From Sphingobacterium griseoflavum (GTDB lineage Bacteria > Bacteroidota > Bacteroidia > Sphingobacteriales > Sphingobacteriaceae), in the NCBI RefSeq assembly GCF_014653155.1, contig NZ_BNAF01000010.1:62001-126000 (forward strand): a stretch of 64,000 nt of DNA, in the 5' to 3' direction. Below are positions 63,333 through 64,000 of this stretch, in pieces. A program made the position numbers and the translations under genes. Each line of letters starts with the position of its first letter. Position 1 is the stretch's first letter. Below the pieces are notes generated by a model that was not told the DNA's origin, searched no databases, and saw nothing but the letters and a program-made list of their open reading frames with translations.

Positions 63333-64000
63333 ATGCAAGTTGATGTGCTTTTGGGCCTGCAATGGGGCGATGAAGGTAAAGGAAAGATTGTGGACGTTTT
63401 TTGTCCGAAATACGATTTGATCGCGCGCTTTCAAGGTGGTCCTAACGCCGGACACACATTAGAATTTGACAACAAGAAATTTGTCCTAAACACCATTCCA
63501 TCTGGAATATTTAACGAGGGCACGCTCAACCTAATCGGCAACGGCGTGGTAATCGATCCAATCATCTTGAAAAGAGAATTGGACAACCTACGTGCGGCAG
63601 GTTTTGATCCTGTAGGTAAAGGCAAACTCGTTTTGGCAAGAAAAGCACACCTGATCCTTCCAACCCACCAGCTCTTGGATGCAGCATCGGAGTCAAAAAT
63701 GGGTGCGGGAAAAATTGGCTCTACCTTGAAAGGAATTGGACCGACTTACATGGATAAAACCGGCAGAAACGGTCTACGTGTCGGTGATATCACCTTGGTG
63801 GATTTCAACGAACGTTACGAAAAACTGAAAGCGAAACATTTGGAGATTCTCTCCCACTACGGAGAAATTCCTGATTTCAGCGAGAAAGAAAATGCTTTTT
63901 TAGCAGCCATAGACTTTTTAAGAACCATTCCGCATGTTGATGCAGAACATTTGGTGAACAGTTATCTCAAAGAGGGTAAAAAGGTGCTTGCAGAAGGTGC
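63333..64000 (+). CDS. purA: adenylosuccinate synthetase, N-terminal part (3' end outside window)
   Basis: The ATG at 63333 opens a frame that runs to the window edge (about 222 residues). It begins MQVDVLLGLQWGDEGKGKIVD, the GTP-binding loop and catalytic Asp of PurA, which joins IMP and aspartate on the way to AMP. FQGGPNAGHTLEF carries the catalytic His, and GIGPTYMDKTGRNGLRVGDI is the IMP-binding region. No frameshift is visible. The gene follows fur and relA in an order common in this phylum. Confidence 0.97.
   Translation, partial: MQVDVLLGLQWGDEGKGKIVDVFCPKYDLIARFQGGPNAGHTLEFDNKKFVLNTIPSGIFNEGTLNLIGNGVVIDPIILKRELDNLRAAGFDPVGKGKLVLARKAHLILPTHQLLDAASESKMGAGKIGSTLKGIGPTYMDKTGRNGLRVGDITLVDFNERYEKLKAKHLEILSHYGEIPDFSEKENAFLAAIDFLRTIPHVDAEHLVNSYLKEGKKVLAEG

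Overview
The window comes from a member of the Bacteroidota, most likely the family Sphingobacteriaceae (Sphingobacterium or a near relative). The evidence is a TonB-dependent outer-membrane receptor, an oligomeric phosphate-type porin, bacillithiol synthesis (BshB1), many secreted peptidases with N-terminal signal peptides, genes that mostly lack Shine-Dalgarno sequences, and repeated upstream matches to the Bacteroidota -7 promoter element TAnnTTTG. Most of it is conserved chromosomal backbone. I see no rRNA, CRISPR array, insertion sequence or prophage. The only RNA gene I can call firmly is one tRNA-Thr.

Layout. 1-5332, minus strand: the N-terminal part of a TonB-dependent receptor, a secreted sulfatase, a gluconate permease and a gluconokinase. 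5333-5998: a gene-free stretch with two plus-strand terminators, a possible small RNA and a decayed reading frame. 5999-8517: CinA-like amidohydrolase, a secreted DUF1349 protein, a LuxR-type regulator and tRNA-Thr. 8772-14805: ClpB, a PDZ aspartyl protease and two different L,D-transpeptidases. 14936-19023: monomeric isocitrate dehydrogenase and a two-gene redox unit. 19133-24010: the rimP-nusA-infB translation/transcription operon. 24113-25320: a LexA-like XRE/S24 regulator divergent from a small GIY-YIG protein, with three operator-like palindromes between them. 25381-33667: a peptidase/propeller/barrel fusion, penicillin-binding protein 1A, sigma-54 and DNA polymerase IV. 33976-38614: porin, LpxB, an unknown secreted protein, a YCF48-like protein and thioredoxin. 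38712-43136: DnaE fused to an N-terminal proofreading exonuclease. 43411-52181: two proline-related peptidases, a DinB-fold protein, the agmatine-to-putrescine pair aguB/aguA, DUF4230 and acyltransferase-3 proteins. 52412-57711: YpfJ-type metallopeptidase, PhnA-like protein, an overlapping pair of unknowns (one a YgjP-like protein without its active site), an M13 peptidase and a MaoC dehydratase. 57838-60273: a thiol-redox cluster (gpx, bshB1, yaeR-like) and DUF4294. 60415-64000: relA/spoT, fur and the start of purA.

How genes fit together. gntK and gntP form a gluconate uptake and phosphorylation unit. aguB and aguA are consecutive steps of putrescine synthesis. gpx, bshB1 and the glyoxalase-like gene form a tight co-directional unit centred on low-molecular-weight thiols. 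rimP, nusA and infB are the classic ribosome and transcription operon. The best candidates for something little described are the S24-regulator/GIY-YIG divergon with its triplicated operator, the catalytically dead YgjP-like protein with its overlapping partner, and the structured element in the gap near 5.5 kb. Family assignments rest on motif reading only; no database search was possible.
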